Below are positions 41,425 through 50,243 of a stretch of DNA of 54,102 nt, in pieces. Each line of letters opens with the position of its first letter. Position 1 is the first letter of the stretch. Made by a program: the position numbers and the translations under genes. The notes below the pieces were generated by a model that worked only from the letters and a program-made list of their open reading frames with translations, searched no databases and had not been told where the DNA came from. Source of the DNA: Verrucomicrobiia bacterium (GTDB lineage: Bacteria > Verrucomicrobiota > Verrucomicrobiae > Limisphaerales > JAKPVM01); NCBI GenBank assembly GCA_026417275.1, contig JAOADO010000005.1:1-54102 (forward strand), in the 5' to 3' direction.

Positions 41425-44328
41425 TTAATTATCCAATGTCGGGATGGTCCTGATTCTATAAAATCTGAATCCATAATCCACAGAATCGGGGTCCGCATAA
41501 TTTATGAAACCTTCTGTAACAGTGTTTGTATAAATCGACGTCCAGTTGGTTAAATCCGCACTTGCCTCAATCATATAAACAACACCATTCGACGCGGATT
41601 GAAGGATATGGAAATTGCCGTCCGGCAGTTTTACAGGCGGCATTGGCGTGTCGTTATCCGCAATCACAACACATGCGCGCGCACGTGGTCCGATAATATA
41701 CGGAGGTTTTACAGAAGTGTTTGAACTTTGCTGACTATCATCTGCTGTTGCTGTCGGCGGCGAAGTCAACGTCAAAACCACAGTTTCTCGCGGTTCAGGT
41801 ATTGTGTCATCAATCGGGATAACGGTTACTTCCACTCTTCGAGTCCCCTCTGGGATTACCGCCACTCCAGGCAATTTCAGATAATCAACACCGTTGGAAG
41901 CTGTTCCTCTGATTATGTAATGCACCGCTAATTCTTCATTTGTTGGACCATTCCTCACTATCACAAAAGTTGCCGTGTTCACAGCGGGAATCCGTTCCGT
42001 TTTCACTTCAAATGCGCCAGCCGCAGCGGTCGAAAAGTTTGTGTAAACCACGATTGGCGTTGTCGGTGTTTCCGCCGCAAACCCATCTTTTACTTCTATG
42101 TTTACGACTGGGATTGTTTCCACAGGCGCTTCAACAACCTTCACAGAAACCGGAGCAGAACGGGTAGTTGCCCCTCGATTATCTGTCGCCACCGCAGTAA
42201 GCGTGTAAGAGCCCGCACCAACATTCTGCCAGACATAATAATATCGGTTAGCTGTCGAATTCGCCAACGGCGGAACCACCTCGCCGAGTTTTCTCTCCCC
42301 TTCAAAAAATTCAATCTTCGCGATTCTCCCATCCGGGTCATGCGCCTCTGCGCAAATGCCGATGTTCGCCGGCGCAATCAGCGTTATGCCTTCATCTGGT
42401 TTCACGAGTTTTACAATCGGTGGTTTATTCTCCAGCTCAGGTTCATTATCCCTTATGTAAACTGTGGCACAATTTGGTTCGCCAATCCTGTAAGGCGGCG
42501 GCGGTGGCGGATAAATTGTAATAATAATTTCAGGTAAAATTAAGGAAGCCACAACTGTTTCTGTCCCCTCCGCAAGATTATCGTCTATTGGTTTAACCAC
42601 AATATCAGCAAACGCCATCCCGGCAGGAATTGTTACAACACCGTTTAATTGTTCATAATCGCCACCATTCTGCGCTGTCCCGCTTATTCGATAATAAACC
42701 GTCAATGGACTATCAAGAGGTCCCGTCCTCCGAACAGTAAACACTCCATAATTGAAAGCATCCACCAACGGCGGCAATTCGCTTGCCTCCGGGTCGTTAG
42801 CAACAATTGTTACCACTGGAAGCGTCTCGGAGGGCGATTTGACCGCGATTTTTACAGGAGCCGAACTTGTTTGCGCTCCTCTATTATCTGTTGCTTTCGC
42901 AATCAATGTGTATTCGCCTTCCTTAACATTTCGCCAGATAAAATAATATGGGAAAACCGGTCGCATGCTCTCAGGGTAATTCGTAATTGTAACCAATTTA
43001 GCGTCATTCGCCCAGAACTCCACGATTTTAACAAATCCATCTAAGTCTGTGGCTTCAGCGGTCAGAACAATGTCCGCCGGAGCAGTAAACACTGAACTGT
43101 CTTTCGGATTTGTTATTGCGACCGCTGGCGGTGTGTTTGTCGTCGTCTGGCTATCGAGGATTTTCACCACTGCTTCTTTAGGCTCGCCAACAATGTAACA
43201 ATCCGGAGGCGGAGGGTAAATCGCAATACATGCAGGTGGTTCAACCGTGACGACTACAGTCTCAGTCTCCTCTTTTATTTCGTCGTAAATTGGAATTATA
43301 TCAAGGTCAGCATATCGAATCCCTTCAGGAATTGTAATTAAACCCGTTAGCCTCTCGTAATCGCCACCATTCTGCGCTGTCCCGCCAACACTGTAATTCA
43401 CATAAAGCGGAAAGTTCGTCGGACCTTTCCTCCAGAATCTAATTGTCCCAAAATTTATCCTTTGCGGCATTCCCATTCCAGGCGGAACAGGCGGAATCTC
43501 TTCTGCTTCTCCGTCAATAACATATACACTCACGACATCCCGTTCAGGAACTTGTTCTCGCACACTGATTGAAACTTCGGCTGAATCAGTCTCTGCACCA
43601 ACATTATCAATTGCCCTTGCCTTTATCTTAACTTCCCCAGCGGTTGGATTAAACCAGGTAAACGTGAATACATTCTGATTTGTCCCACTGTTCTGATTAA
43701 ACACATAACCAAGCAATGTCCCGTTCGCAAAAAATCCAACCCTCTGAACAATCCCGTCTTCATCCTTTGCCTCTGCCCTTATTGTAATCTGGGTTGGCAG
43801 CTGGAAAATAGCCCCGTCTTTTGGTTCGGCAATTGTAACTTTCGGCGGTTTATTTCCATCATTATCAAAAATCTGAACAATGGCCCTATTCGCAGTTATA
43901 CCCGCAGAATCAACATCAAAAGCATAACTTGTCGCCGAATTAAGTGTTAAAACCACAGTCTCCGTGGGCTCGACAATTTCATCGTCAATCGGAACCACCT
44001 CAATAAACACCGAATCTTTACCCTCCGGTATCGTCACAGACTTTGGAATTTCGCGGTAATCAACCCTGTTACTCGCTGTGCCTGAAATTGTGTAACTGAC
44101 TGTTAGTGAATGTGTCAAATCCCCGACTCTGTAAATCTTGAACACTCCCTTATCGCCCCCCGTTTCAGAAGCCAGTGAATCAACGGCAACAATGCCAATC
44201 CTCAAACTCGGAGTTCCGGGGTCAATTATGATTTGTGAAAAACCATTGAAGCAAAAAGCAATGGTTAATACAAAACCAACACAATAACTCCTCAAAATAG
44301 ATTTAATAGTTTTCATAAATGTAAACAA
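41425..44328 (-). CDS. Large surface protein with four Calx-beta and three Ig-like domains
   Basis: A 967-residue exported protein with a signal peptide (to about residue 31). Calx-beta domains lie near 40-160, 260-390, 500-630 and 740-890, each with a core such as 'ISGTASNRVDYREIPKSVTI' and a 'PIDDEIVEPTETVVLTL' strand. Between them are three Ig-like domains of the type 'PPKVTIAEPKDGAIFQLP', each with 'IxIRAEAxDxDGxVxxVxFF' strands. The C-terminus 'VVYMIEASADLTNWTSIY' and 'YGFRFYRIRTIP' is a module often found at the ends of Verrucomicrobiota surface proteins, probably a sorting or anchoring domain. The Calx-beta domains should bind calcium and stiffen the fibre. Function: adhesion or matrix, inferred. 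Confidence 0.9.
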   Translation of the reverse strand: MFTFMKTIKSILRSYCVGFVLTIAFCFNGFSQIIIDPGTPSLRIGIVAVDSLASETGGDKGVFKIYRVGDLTHSLTVSYTISGTASNRVDYREIPKSVTIPEGKDSVFIEVVPIDDEIVEPTETVVLTLNSATSYAFDVDSAGITANRAIVQIFDNDGNKPPKVTIAEPKDGAIFQLPTQITIRAEAKDEDGIVQRVGFFANGTLLGYVFNQNSGTNQNVFTFTWFNPTAGEVKIKARAIDNVGAETDSAEVSISVREQVPERDVVSVYVIDGEAEEIPPVPPGMGMPQRINFGTIRFWRKGPTNFPLYVNYSVGGTAQNGGDYERLTGLITIPEGIRYADLDIIPIYDEIKEETETVVVTVEPPACIAIYPPPPDCYIVGEPKEAVVKILDSQTTTNTPPAVAITNPKDSSVFTAPADIVLTAEATDLDGFVKIVEFWANDAKLVTITNYPESMRPVFPYYFIWRNVKEGEYTLIAKATDNRGAQTSSAPVKIAVKSPSETLPVVTIVANDPEASELPPLVDAFNYGVFTVRRTGPLDSPLTVYYRISGTAQNGGDYEQLNGVVTIPAGMAFADIVVKPIDDNLAEGTETVVASLILPEIIITIYPPPPPPYRIGEPNCATVYIRDNEPELENKPPIVKLVKPDEGITLIAPANIGICAEAHDPDGRIAKIEFFEGERKLGEVVPPLANSTANRYYYVWQNVGAGSYTLTAVATDNRGATTRSAPVSVKVVEAPVETIPVVNIEVKDGFAAETPTTPIVVYTNFSTAAAGAFEVKTERIPAVNTATFVIVRNGPTNEELAVHYIIRGTASNGVDYLKLPGVAVIPEGTRRVEVTVIPIDDTIPEPRETVVLTLTSPPTATADDSQQSSNTSVKPPYIIGPRARACVVIADNDTPMPPVKLPDGNFHILQSASNGVVYMIEASADLTNWTSIYTNTVTEGFINYADPDSVDYGFRFYRIRTIPTLDN

Positions 44329-44521
44329 CTGGTTAAAAGGAATTATAGATATAATATATACCAGATTTGATTTTAAAGCAATAAAATTGATTAAATAAAA
44401 CTATCGCAACCCATTAAATCGCAGATAATTATGAAATTAGTAGAATTTATTTATCATTATCATATTATTATCAATCCTGATTAATGTTGAATCCCAAATC
44501 GGATTAGGTTCAAGTGGACAT

Positions 44522-45250
44522 TTAGCCCTCCTGAATCTTCGATTTCAACATCCCCCAATTCCCCGAATTTTCATATAAGTCGAGCCTTGAATCCGACAAC
44601 AACCACCAGCCCCATCCAAACCTGCGCGCCGGGATAATGTCGTTTTCAATGCTGTCGCCAACCATCAAAATTTCATGTGGTTTTATATCCTCCCTCTCAA
44701 ACATTGTGGTTAAAATACAAAACACATGCGGGTCTGGTTTACTGAATCCATATTTGAATGAATAGAAGCACAAATCAGACTTAAATATATTCATAGACAT
44801 ACCATGTTTTTCGAGTGCATCTTGCATCTCACGGAGTGTATAGTTTTGACAATTTGACGCTATTCCAAGAGCAATGCCGTTTCCTTTTGCGAATTTTAGA
44901 AAATCAATGGCATCCGAACACATGTTTACCGAATGCCACACACGGGATTGCAGAAAAATAAATTCATCAAATTCATCGTCCCTTAAATTCACAACCTCCG
45001 GGAGCGCAAGTTTTACTATCTCTTCCCAGTTTACTTCAGGGAAAATGATTCCACGATTTTTCAACTGTTCATGATGCCACCCAATAAGGCGGTCGCATTC
45101 TTGCGAAAAAAATTGAAAAGATACAAACGGCTTTTTATTGAAAAAACGCGTGTAAAGTTCTTGCCATAATTCTTCCTGTTGCTCCGGACTATGAAAAATC
45201 ACATCAAGCAATGTTTTATATATATCAAATATAATCGCCTTAATTTTCAT
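44522..45250 (-). CDS. HAD-superfamily hydrolase
   Basis: A 242-residue Rossmannoid hydrolase. Motif I is 'IIFDIYKTLLD', with Asp nucleophile and Tyr at +2, as in haloacid-dehalogenase-type members rather than the DxD of most phosphatases. Motif II is 'LGIASNCQNYT', the Lys of motif III is in 'KYGFSKPDPHVF', and motif IV is 'ILMVGDSIENDI'. A helical cap sits between motifs I and II. It could be a sugar-phosphate phosphatase in the pathway of its neighbours, since it overlaps the upstream glycosyltransferase gene by 4 bp (ATGA) and must be translated with it. The activity cannot be decided from the motif alone. Confidence 0.87.
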   Translation of the reverse strand: MKIKAIIFDIYKTLLDVIFHSPEQQEELWQELYTRFFNKKPFVSFQFFSQECDRLIGWHHEQLKNRGIIFPEVNWEEIVKLALPEVVNLRDDEFDEFIFLQSRVWHSVNMCSDAIDFLKFAKGNGIALGIASNCQNYTLREMQDALEKHGMSMNIFKSDLCFYSFKYGFSKPDPHVFCILTTMFEREDIKPHEILMVGDSIENDIIPARRFGWGWWLLSDSRLDLYENSGNWGMLKSKIQEG

Positions 45251-46824
45251 AATTCATTGTTCCACGATTTTTCGATTAACAATGGATAAATAAATTCTGA
45301 TGATAATTTTTTCCGTATGAATTCATTTTGAACGCGCATTAGAATTTGTTTATCCAGAACATGTTTGGGTTTTGCATTCGTAATTTTCAAAAAGTTTTCC
45401 GAATATTTTCCGAGCGACAACGCTTCAACAGTGAAAGACAAAAATTCAACCGGTTTTAACCTTCCGGTTTCTGTCCGTTTTTTCATCTTTCCAATGGACG
45501 GATTTAACCCTGCGCATTTTTCAAATGAATACGGCGCAGGATGAGACAACACCTCTAACTGCGCCTGAAGCGTCAACTTAGAGAACGGGATTGGTTCTGG
45601 CGAATACGGCGCTTTAACAATCTCTGGCAACTTTGCCCGTCTTTGAAATTCCAGCGGCAATCTCGCAACCCACGATTCATATATTTGCCTCTGCCTTTGC
45701 GATTCTTCCCTCCACGAAAACAGGTCAGGATGGATTAATATATCTTTATATTTATGCGGAAATTTTAGACCAAACTTCTGGAAATCCTCTTCAAGATTGA
45801 CTAACATTCGCGCAATTAGCGGCGTCTTCATCAATCCCGCTTCAATATAACTCAGCCCAAAACCTTCCTGCAAAGAAGTCAGCAATACAACGTCCGATGC
45901 CGCGATTAACGAGTAAACATCAGGCGGATTTTTATTTAAATCATTCGCCACAATTCCAGGTTTGAATTTGATTTTCCTTTCCTTGCAAAAAATAGAGATT
46001 GCATTTGCGTATCCGATTTCATCAGCCGAACTTGTTCCCGCTGTTGTAGCAAGCCACGCTTCTGGATTTATCCATTCCTTAATAAGTATTGCTTCGGCAA
46101 TGTTTTTCCTTCGTAAAACGCGGCACGGCATCAACCAGACATCGTTTTCGTCATTTAACTCCTCCTCGAGCCACATCCGTGCAGTTTTAATCCTGGATTT
46201 ATCGGGCAAGTTTTCCAGCTCAAGCGGATTGGGGAACCATGCTGAATTATCCTGAAAATACTTTTGCAATATTGAATAATCACAATAATTTATCGCGCAG
46301 TGTTTGATGTTTGGCGATGCATTAAAAAACACGTCAGCAATTTTCTCCAGACTATCAAACCCGCACTTAAACATCTCATCCAGCCTCTGCCATCGGTTTT
46401 CAAACCACCAATCATGATGGTGGGCGATTAATGGGATCCCATGTTCGGTACTTTGCCGAAAAAACTCATTGGTCAAAAAAATATTCCGTCCAACCGCTGG
46501 ATTATGAAACCAGATAACAGCCTCCTTTTTCAATTCATTGAATAACTCCTGCGCATCTCTGGTTATTGTTTTTTTTAACTCACCAATAGAGCAACCCTGC
46601 TCGGAAATATAACCAAACGAAGGGCGGATAAATTGATTAAATTTTAGTCCCTTAAGTTTCGATTTCAAAACTTCAAACCACTCGTCAGGCGGCGCTTCCC
46701 CCGCAACAATCCTGACACAATCGCAACCCATCTTCGACGCTATCCCCGCCGTTCCCAATTCAATAACTCTGCGGACTCCGCCAGGTCTCAAATGGTAATG
46801 AACGATTACTAATTCCTTTCCCAT
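45247..46824 (-). CDS. GT4-like glycosyltransferase with C-terminal extension
   Basis: A 525-residue GT-B glycosyltransferase. 'HYHLRPGGVRRVIELG' is the N-terminal G-G-V loop, 'GIPLIAHHHDWWFENRW' is a distinctive H-H-H-D motif, 'MPCRVLRRKNIAEAILI' begins the nucleotide-sugar domain, and 'LQEGFGLSYIEAGL' is the retaining E-x7-E motif. The last ~115 residues (after 'SWVARLPLEFQRRAKLPEI') form an extra helical domain that I do not recognise. It shares the H-H-H-D and R-x-x-x-R-K-(N/G)-I motifs with the next gene upstream, so the two are paralogues. It ends in a 4-bp overlap with the HAD gene. It is probably a retaining sugar transferase for a small soluble acceptor. Confidence 0.85.
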   Translation of the reverse strand: MGKELVIVHYHLRPGGVRRVIELGTAGIASKMGCDCVRIVAGEAPPDEWFEVLKSKLKGLKFNQFIRPSFGYISEQGCSIGELKKTITRDAQELFNELKKEAVIWFHNPAVGRNIFLTNEFFRQSTEHGIPLIAHHHDWWFENRWQRLDEMFKCGFDSLEKIADVFFNASPNIKHCAINYCDYSILQKYFQDNSAWFPNPLELENLPDKSRIKTARMWLEEELNDENDVWLMPCRVLRRKNIAEAILIKEWINPEAWLATTAGTSSADEIGYANAISIFCKERKIKFKPGIVANDLNKNPPDVYSLIAASDVVLLTSLQEGFGLSYIEAGLMKTPLIARMLVNLEEDFQKFGLKFPHKYKDILIHPDLFSWREESQRQRQIYESWVARLPLEFQRRAKLPEIVKAPYSPEPIPFSKLTLQAQLEVLSHPAPYSFEKCAGLNPSIGKMKKRTETGRLKPVEFLSFTVEALSLGKYSENFLKITNAKPKHVLDKQILMRVQNEFIRKKLSSEFIYPLLIEKSWNNEL

Positions 46825-46833
46825 TTTGTTTTT

Positions 46834-48165
46834 TTAAGACAAGCCTTCTCCAAATAAATTCGCAATTCTCGCCGCCAATTTTCTCCGCGCAACAGAATAA
46901 GAAAAATATTTAAGCCCCAATTGATAATTTGTTTCCGCCCATTCATTTTGCGTGTTTTTATCGCGCAGAATTGTTCTCACCTGCTCAACCACTTCGCCCG
47001 TAATCAGATTCGAAATCTCGATTGTTTTGAATCCGAGCGGGTCAATATCACGCGCGTAAACCGCGTAAGTATTCACCACAATCGGTTTCTTAAAATAAAT
47101 CGCCTCAAGGAATGCATTCCCGAACCCCTCATAATAACTCGGATAAGTTACAAGGTCAGCATGGGGATAAACATCGAATAACGTGTAAATCTTCTTGCCG
47201 TCGCCCGTGTAGCCGCGAGTTTGACCAATTCTATCGGCTATAAACCGAACATCAATTTTTGCATCTTCAATCCGATCGCGAATCATCTGGAAATATTGAT
47301 TTCCCTCATCATTTATGGAATGAGAAATCACGAGTTTTGCGCGAGGTTCCTTTAATCTCCTGACAAGGTCAATGGCGTGTTCGATGCCTTTTCTTGCTAC
47401 CACCCGCGTAGGTTGAAGAATAAGTATATCGTCTGGTTTAAGACCTATTTCCTGGCGAAAATCCCTATTAAAATCATCAACCCCCGGCGGCGGCGTTTCA
47501 AATTCGAGCACATTTGGTATGATTGCGGATGGTATGCCAAGTCTCCGCGCAAGTTCCTTTTGCGCCATAGAGTTTATCACAACATGCTCAATGCTGTGCA
47601 TGTCCGGTGGAAATGCCGCGTGCAAATAATCGTTAACGCTGTTCAACGTGAACCTATCCCGCTCCCAGTAAAAATCATGATGATGCGCAATCGTCGGCAG
47701 AGCAGTCTCTGCAATAACCTCTGCAATCGCGAGTCCAAAAGGTATGTGCATCGGAATCGCCAGAGCATTTTCAGGAATCAAAATCTCAACATGGAACTTA
47801 TCAATGAACCGATAAATTTCATCCTTCAAAGCCTCCTTTATGGCATGAATTTCATTTGTTATCTCCCGGGTCCTCTTCACAGTTCCAAATAATTTGTTCT
47901 GAACCTCAAGAACGCGCGGATGATTAAAAAACGCCAGCGGTGCATAATGACTCGTTTCAGGCGGTGTATCAAGCAAACCGCCCATCCAGAAAATTCTATG
48001 TCCCATCCCTGAAAAAATCTGCTCCCACTTGCGCGCCTCAAGAGTAACGCCATCTGTGCCGTGAAACCGCGTCGAAATAAAACCAATTCGTTTTTGGGGA
48101 CCGGTTCTTACAAGGCAATCGCCAGATGGATTATAATTCCCGTCAGATTGTTTCTTGCTGAGCAT
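46834..48165 (-). CDS. GT4 glycosyltransferase resembling mannosylglucosylglycerate synthase-type enzymes
   Basis: A 443-residue GT-B enzyme. 'GFISTRFHGTDGVTLEARKW' is the N-terminal loop, 'ALPTIAHHHDFYWERDRF' the H-H-H-D motif, 'ILQPTRVVARKGIEHAI' the donor-domain start, and 'YYEGFGNAFLEAIYFKKPI' the E-x7-E motif. From memory it resembles the glycosyltransferases that make mannosylglucosylglycerate-type solutes in thermophiles and planctomycetes; this is a resemblance, not a proof. It starts a minus-strand operon with the second glycosyltransferase (9-bp gap) and the HAD gene. It is divergent from the GH13_18 phosphorylase, with a 208-bp shared control region, so a role in the same glycoside pathway is likely. 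Confidence 0.82.
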   Translation of the reverse strand: MLSKKQSDGNYNPSGDCLVRTGPQKRIGFISTRFHGTDGVTLEARKWEQIFSGMGHRIFWMGGLLDTPPETSHYAPLAFFNHPRVLEVQNKLFGTVKRTREITNEIHAIKEALKDEIYRFIDKFHVEILIPENALAIPMHIPFGLAIAEVIAETALPTIAHHHDFYWERDRFTLNSVNDYLHAAFPPDMHSIEHVVINSMAQKELARRLGIPSAIIPNVLEFETPPPGVDDFNRDFRQEIGLKPDDILILQPTRVVARKGIEHAIDLVRRLKEPRAKLVISHSINDEGNQYFQMIRDRIEDAKIDVRFIADRIGQTRGYTGDGKKIYTLFDVYPHADLVTYPSYYEGFGNAFLEAIYFKKPIVVNTYAVYARDIDPLGFKTIEISNLITGEVVEQVRTILRDKNTQNEWAETNYQLGLKYFSYSVARRKLAARIANLFGEGLS

Positions 48166-48373
48166 TTTAATTAAATTTTACTCATTATTTGCGCTTAAAC
48201 AAGACAGATAGATTAATTTCAATAACCTTACATAGAGTGCCGTCCGTAAATGATTGCTCTTTGATAAATTTTAATTTTTGCCTCCAAATTTTGGAAAAAT
48301 GCATTAATATCCTGTAAACCCCGTGGAAAAGTTGATTGCGATAATTATAAAAACCATGCGCTATTTTTAAAAA

Positions 48374-50107
48374 ATGCGTGAAATTATAAAGGATAACCTC
48401 ACACGTCTTTATGGAACCAGAATTGGCTCCGACACGTTTAATACACTGGCAGAGCTCATTGATAAGTGGAAACAGATTCTGGAAAAAAAATTTCATGGAA
48501 AACAAAAATGTCCATTATCGAATAAATCGGTTTTTCTTATAACATATGGAGACCAGGTCAATGACGATGCCCATCCCACTTTGCGAGTTTTATATGAAGT
48601 TTCGCGCAAATACCTGCGCGATTTAGTAGACACAATCCACATTTTGCCGTTTTATCCGTATTCCTCAGATGATGGCTTTTCGGTGATTGATTACTATTCA
48701 GTGAATCCTGAACTTGGAAATTGGGAAGATGTAGAAGCGTTATCAAAAGATTTTTCCCTGATGTTTGACGGCGTCTTCAACCATATATCAGCAAAAAGCG
48801 ATTGGTTTAAAGGTTTTCTTGAAGGAAACACCCGCTATCGCGATTTCTTCATCGTCCCAAATAACGACATGGACTTATCCCGCGTCGTCCGTCCGCGAAC
48901 ATCCCCGTTATTGACAGAGTTTGCCACAAAAGAAGGCACAAAATTTGTCTGGACAACTTTCAGCGCCAACCAGATTGATTTGAATTATAAAAATCCCGAA
49001 GTTTTACTACAGATAATAGACGTTCTCCTGTTTTATGTATCTAAAGGCGCATCTTATATCAGACTCGATGCTATCGCTTATTTGTGGAAAGAAAGCAGGA
49101 CTGGTTGCATCAACCTCCCTCAAACTCATTACGTGATTCAAATTTTGCGCGCCGTTTTGGATGAAATTGCCCCATGGACAAGGATAATTACAGAAACCAA
49201 CGTCCCACATAATGAAAACATCTCTTACTTTGGCAACGGCTCCAACGAAGCCCACCTTGTTTACAATTTCACTTTGCCGCCTTTGCTCCTATATTCCATG
49301 TTAAGCGGCAACGCCGCAAAACTGACTAACTGGGCAAAATCCATTAACCTTCCAGCAGGAGATGTTTGTTTCCTTAACTACCTTGCCTCGCACGATGGAA
49401 TCGGCGTCATGCCTTTATCTGATATTCTAAACAATAAAGAACTGGACTTTCTAACGAATGCGATTATTGAACGAAAAGGCTTTATCTCATACAAATCCAT
49501 TTCTGACGGCGGAATGGTCCCCTATGAACTAAACATCAACTACCTTGATGCGCTGGCAGAACCAGAAAGCAATTCCTTAGAAACCGCAATAAAAAGATTC
49601 ATCATCGCCCATGCAATAATGATGTCCATGAGCGGCATCCCGGCAATTTACTTCCACTCTCTTTTTGGTTCACGCGGCGATTTAGAAGGCGCTATTGAAA
49701 GCGGCATTCCCCGTCGAATCAACAGAGAAAAATTAAAACTACGCCAGTTTCTCAAAGAAATGCAGGACTGGCATTCAATCCGATACAGAATTTACGAAGC
49801 CATTAAATCCCTGATTAAAGAAAGAAAAAAAACCGAGGCTCTGAATCCGTTTAATAAACAGGTAATTCTTGACGCGGGGGCGGAAAATTTTGCTCTGTTA
49901 AGAATCGGTGAAAAGGAAAATTTTCTCGGGATTTTTAATATTTCAGGAAAACAATGCACCATTAAACTTATACTGCCCACAAACTTGGCAAACACCACCT
50001 GGATTGATTCATTCACTAAAAACAAATTCCGATTTGACCATAAATCAAATTTAGAAATAAAAATCCAGCCTTACAATTTCTACTGGATGCGAAATTTTTT
50101 GGATTAG
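48374..50107 (+). CDS. GH13_18-family sugar phosphorylase (sucrose/glucosylglycerate phosphorylase-like)
   Basis: A 577-residue alpha-amylase-superfamily enzyme. 'LVDTIHILPFYPYSSDDGFS' is the opening strand of the barrel, Asp232 in 'YIRLDAIAYLWKES' is the nucleophile, Glu274 in 'RIITETNVPHNENI' is the acid/base, and Asp341 in 'NYLASHDGIGVMP' is the third acid. The sequence 'INLPQTHYVIQ' after the nucleophile and the 'ETNVPH' form match the sucrose-phosphorylase subfamily branch that includes glucosylglycerate phosphorylase. The enzyme splits a glucoside with phosphate to give alpha-glucose 1-phosphate. The acceptor could be glycerate, fructose or fructose 6-phosphate; the context with two glycosyltransferases favours glucosylglycerate-type solutes. 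Confidence 0.88.
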   Translation: MREIIKDNLTRLYGTRIGSDTFNTLAELIDKWKQILEKKFHGKQKCPLSNKSVFLITYGDQVNDDAHPTLRVLYEVSRKYLRDLVDTIHILPFYPYSSDDGFSVIDYYSVNPELGNWEDVEALSKDFSLMFDGVFNHISAKSDWFKGFLEGNTRYRDFFIVPNNDMDLSRVVRPRTSPLLTEFATKEGTKFVWTTFSANQIDLNYKNPEVLLQIIDVLLFYVSKGASYIRLDAIAYLWKESRTGCINLPQTHYVIQILRAVLDEIAPWTRIITETNVPHNENISYFGNGSNEAHLVYNFTLPPLLLYSMLSGNAAKLTNWAKSINLPAGDVCFLNYLASHDGIGVMPLSDILNNKELDFLTNAIIERKGFISYKSISDGGMVPYELNINYLDALAEPESNSLETAIKRFIIAHAIMMSMSGIPAIYFHSLFGSRGDLEGAIESGIPRRINREKLKLRQFLKEMQDWHSIRYRIYEAIKSLIKERKKTEALNPFNKQVILDAGAENFALLRIGEKENFLGIFNISGKQCTIKLILPTNLANTTWIDSFTKNKFRFDHKSNLEIKIQPYNFYWMRNFLD

Positions 50108-50126
50108 GAATGAAACATGCTATAAT
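50099..50126 (+). promoter_or_regulatory. Promoter of clpC
   Basis: TTGGAT (50099-50104), 16-bp spacer, TATAAT (50121-50126). The -35 element overlaps the end of the phosphorylase gene. The predicted transcript starts near 50133 and has a leader of about 110 nt. Confidence 0.55.
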
Positions 50127-50165
50127 AATGTAGAAACTTGCCGATAAGGTAAGATAGAGAAAAAA

Positions 50166-50204
50166 TGACACTCTGAGTGGTCAAACTGACACTCTAATGT
50201 GTCG
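50166..50204 (+). repeat. 21-bp-spaced direct repeat with inverted symmetry upstream of clpC
   Basis: TGACACTCT occurs at 50166-50174 and again at 50187-50195, exactly 21 bp apart (two helical turns). Each copy has its own dyad: ACTCTGAGT in the first and GACAC...GTGTC in the second. GGTCAAA between them resembles half of a CtsR heptad, but the usual paired heptad is not seen. It may be an operator for a stress regulator, or a leftover of an insertion-sequence end. Confidence 0.45.
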
Positions 50205-50243
50205 CTGGACAAATGGCTGAACATAGGTCAACTTAATATAGAA

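Noticed and set aside
50199..50243. GTG start giving clpC 15 more residues
   Set aside because: ClpC proteins begin close to the FTPRA motif; the upstream codons lie in the repeat region.
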